8,436 nucleotides of DNA from Winogradskyella sp. (GTDB lineage: Bacteria > Bacteroidota > Bacteroidia > Flavobacteriales > Flavobacteriaceae): positions 1 through 8,436 of the forward strand of contig JASBSE010000106.1 in the NCBI GenBank assembly GCA_030149115.1, read 5' to 3'. The notes under the pieces were generated by a model that was given only the letters and a program-made list of their open reading frames with translations, did not search any database and was not told the origin of the DNA. Shown one piece after another: positions 7,575-8,436 of this stretch; within the stretch, counting starts at the first letter, position 1, and each line of letters opens with the position of its first letter. The translations under genes were made by a program, and so were the position numbers.

Positions 7575-7601
7575 AATGTAACTCAATTTATATGTTACAT
7601 T
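7575..7601. promoter_or_regulatory. 27-bp inverted repeat in the operon leader, candidate operator or RNA hairpin
   Basis: Perfect 8-bp arms, AATGTAAC and GTTACATT, are separated by 11 nt. The repeat lies between the predicted transcription start (about 7618) and the DUF3108 ATG, so a protein bound here would block elongation. In the transcript it could also fold into a hairpin near the start codon. It contains TGTAAC-N9-ATGTTA (7577-7597), the same spaced motif as at the receptor promoter. Confidence 0.5.
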
Positions 7602-7624
7602 TATCTTAAATACAATTACTATTC

Positions 7625-7656
7625 CAAATCTATTAAAACCCTGAAATACAAGCAAA
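7625..7656 (-). promoter_or_regulatory. Promoter of the DUF3108-dioxygenase-peptidase-pgi operon
   Basis: On the minus strand, TTTG (7653-7656), a 20-nt spacer and TAGATTTG (7625-7632) match the Bacteroidetes consensus TTTG-N19-21-TAnnTTTG in both elements. Transcription should start near 7618, giving a leader of about 65-70 nt to the DUF3108 ATG. The four genes downstream have no gap large enough for another promoter outside coding sequence. Confidence 0.7.
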
Positions 7657-7796
7657 AACATTAGGTTAATTTATTGTTTCCTCGGTTTAACACTCATGCT
7701 TTTAATGTTTTTTGATACTAAACTAGAGCAAACCAAAGCTCAAAAATGTATTGGAGCAATTATTTTTAGTGTCGGAAAATTTAGGATTGGTTATTT

Positions 7797-7835
7797 TTTA
7801 GCGCGTTTAAAAACTCCATTTCTAAACGCACTAAA
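7797..7835 (-). terminator. Hairpin behind hppD, probable transcript end
   Basis: The arms TTTAGTGCGTTTA and TAAACGCGCTAAA (minus strand) pair over 13 positions. The pairing continues through one wobble and three A-U pairs to a 5-nt loop (UGGAG), about 17 pairs in all. The two imperfect positions are G-U wobbles in minus-strand RNA but would be A-C mismatches in plus-strand RNA, so the structure belongs to the minus-strand transcript. It begins 3 nt after the hppD stop. No U-run follows it on this strand (the next bases are AAATAA), so it may protect the 3' end of the message rather than act as a classical intrinsic terminator. Confidence 0.55.
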
Positions 7836-7838
7836 TTT

Positions 7839-8436
7839 TTATAATGTTCCTCGTTTTGCCTGCTCTCTTTCTATAGATTCAAACAAAGCTTTAAAATTAC
7901 CTGCACCAAAACCTCTCGCACCCATGCGCTGAATGATTTCGAAGAATAAGGTTGGCCTATCTTCAACTGGCTTAGTGAAAATTTGAAGCAAATAGCCTTC
8001 TTCATCTGCATCAATCATAATTCCAAGCGATTTTAAGGTTTCAATATCCTCTCGTAATTCGTGGCTAAATTCTTCTAATCGACCTGGTACAGCTCTGTAA
8101 TACTCTTCTGGTGGAATAGATAAAAACTCTACTCCTCGCTTGCGCATTTCTGATACTGTTTTTATAATATCATCTGTTGCTACAGCTATATGTTGAACTC
8201 CTGGCCCTTCATAAAAATCTAAATATTCTTCAATTTGTGAACGCTTTTTACCTTCAGCTGGCTCGTTAATTGGGAATTTTATTCTTCCATTACCATTACT
8301 CATCACCTTACTCATTAATGCTGAGTATTCGGTATGAATTTGCTTATCATCAAACGATAAGAAATTTACAAAGCCCATGACATCTTCATACCATTTTACC
8401 CAAGTATTCATTTCTCCCCAACCTACATTTCCTACC
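7839..8436 (-). CDS. hppD: 4-hydroxyphenylpyruvate dioxygenase, C-terminal half (runs off the right edge)
   Basis: This cytoplasmic non-haem iron enzyme converts 4-hydroxyphenylpyruvate and O2 to homogentisate and CO2 in tyrosine breakdown. The visible 199 codons are about half of a usual protein of about 380 residues. The ATG at 8411 is internal: upstream codons stay open and read VGNVGWGE, continuing the family's DHxVGN motif, whose iron-binding His lies just outside the window. The second iron ligand is the His in GPGVQHIAVAT (codon 8190-8192). The third is the Glu in LFFEIIQR (codon 7938-7940). The C-terminus, GFGAGNFKALFESIEREQAKRGTL in two pieces (GFGAGNFKALFE, then SIEREQAKRGTL), is the typical family ending. 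A strong hairpin follows the stop, so hppD is probably transcribed separately from the operon downstream. Homogentisate dioxygenase may lie further upstream, but that is outside the window. Confidence 0.96.
   Translation of the reverse strand, partial: VGNVGWGEMNTWVKWYEDVMGFVNFLSFDDKQIHTEYSALMSKVMSNGNGRIKFPINEPAEGKKRSQIEEYLDFYEGPGVQHIAVATDDIIKTVSEMRKRGVEFLSIPPEEYYRAVPGRLEEFSHELREDIETLKSLGIMIDADEEGYLLQIFTKPVEDRPTLFFEIIQRMGARGFGAGNFKALFESIEREQAKRGTL

Larger units (their letters stand above)
7551..7838. other. Intergenic region between hppD and the DUF3108-pgi operon
   Basis: This 288-base gap separates hppD from the operon. From right to left it holds the hairpin behind hppD (7797-7835), about 140 bases of AT-rich sequence in which I see nothing convincing, the operon promoter (7625-7656), and the leader with its inverted repeat (7575-7601). 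A plus-strand open frame starting at 7696 runs antisense into hppD and is not believed to be a gene. Confidence 0.7.

Noticed and set aside
7760..7803. Near-repeat of TTATTTTTAGTG (7760-7771) and TTATTTTTTAGCG (7791-7803)
   Set aside because: The copies are short, AT-rich and imperfect. The first could pair with one arm of the hppD hairpin, but only over about 7 bp, much weaker than the hairpin itself.
7696..7932. Plus-strand open frame of 78 codons
   Set aside because: Its second part is antisense to the well-conserved end of hppD, it has no promoter or family resemblance, and every supported gene here is on the other strand.
8409..8411. ATG as start of a 190-residue dioxygenase-like protein
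   Set aside because: The frame stays open upstream and continues the conserved HPPD sequence (VGNVGWGE), so this methionine is internal to a gene that enters from outside the window.

Overview
This window looks like ordinary chromosome from a member of the Bacteroidetes, most likely the family Flavobacteriaceae. The DNA is AT-rich. The outer-membrane receptor begins with a carboxypeptidase-regulatory-like domain, as is typical of that phylum. Both recognisable promoters carry the Bacteroidetes -7 element TAnnTTTG, and no start codon is preceded by a clear Shine-Dalgarno sequence. Every gene I can support is on the minus strand, so transcription runs from the right edge to the left.

Right part (7839-8436): the C-terminal half of 4-hydroxyphenylpyruvate dioxygenase (hppD) runs off the window. 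A strong strand-specific hairpin follows its stop codon. A 288-base gap (7551-7838) then holds a good promoter (TTTG-N20-TAGATTTG) and a 27-bp inverted repeat in the predicted leader.

Centre (2847-7550): four tightly packed genes look like one operon, in the order DUF3108 exported protein, tryptophan 2,3-dioxygenase, M23 cell-wall peptidase lipoprotein, and glucose-6-phosphate isomerase (pgi). The junctions are 3 nt, 10 nt and a 1-nt TAATG overlap. The operon mixes aromatic amino acid catabolism, envelope maintenance and central carbon metabolism. With hppD upstream, both tyrosine and tryptophan breakdown start here.

Left part (1-2846): a 161-base gap carries the promoter of a second unit. 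That unit is an 857-residue TonB-dependent outer-membrane receptor followed after 11 nt by the start of a small lipoprotein cut off by the left edge. They probably form a receptor/surface-lipoprotein pair. The substrate cannot be read from the sequence.

I see no mobile element, CRISPR array, tRNA, rRNA or evident defence system, and no clear undescribed system. The points most worth checking are: a spaced motif (TGTAAC-N9-ATGTTA) present at both promoters; a cysteine in the M23 enzyme where the family normally has its last zinc-binding histidine; and the odd gene content of the operon.
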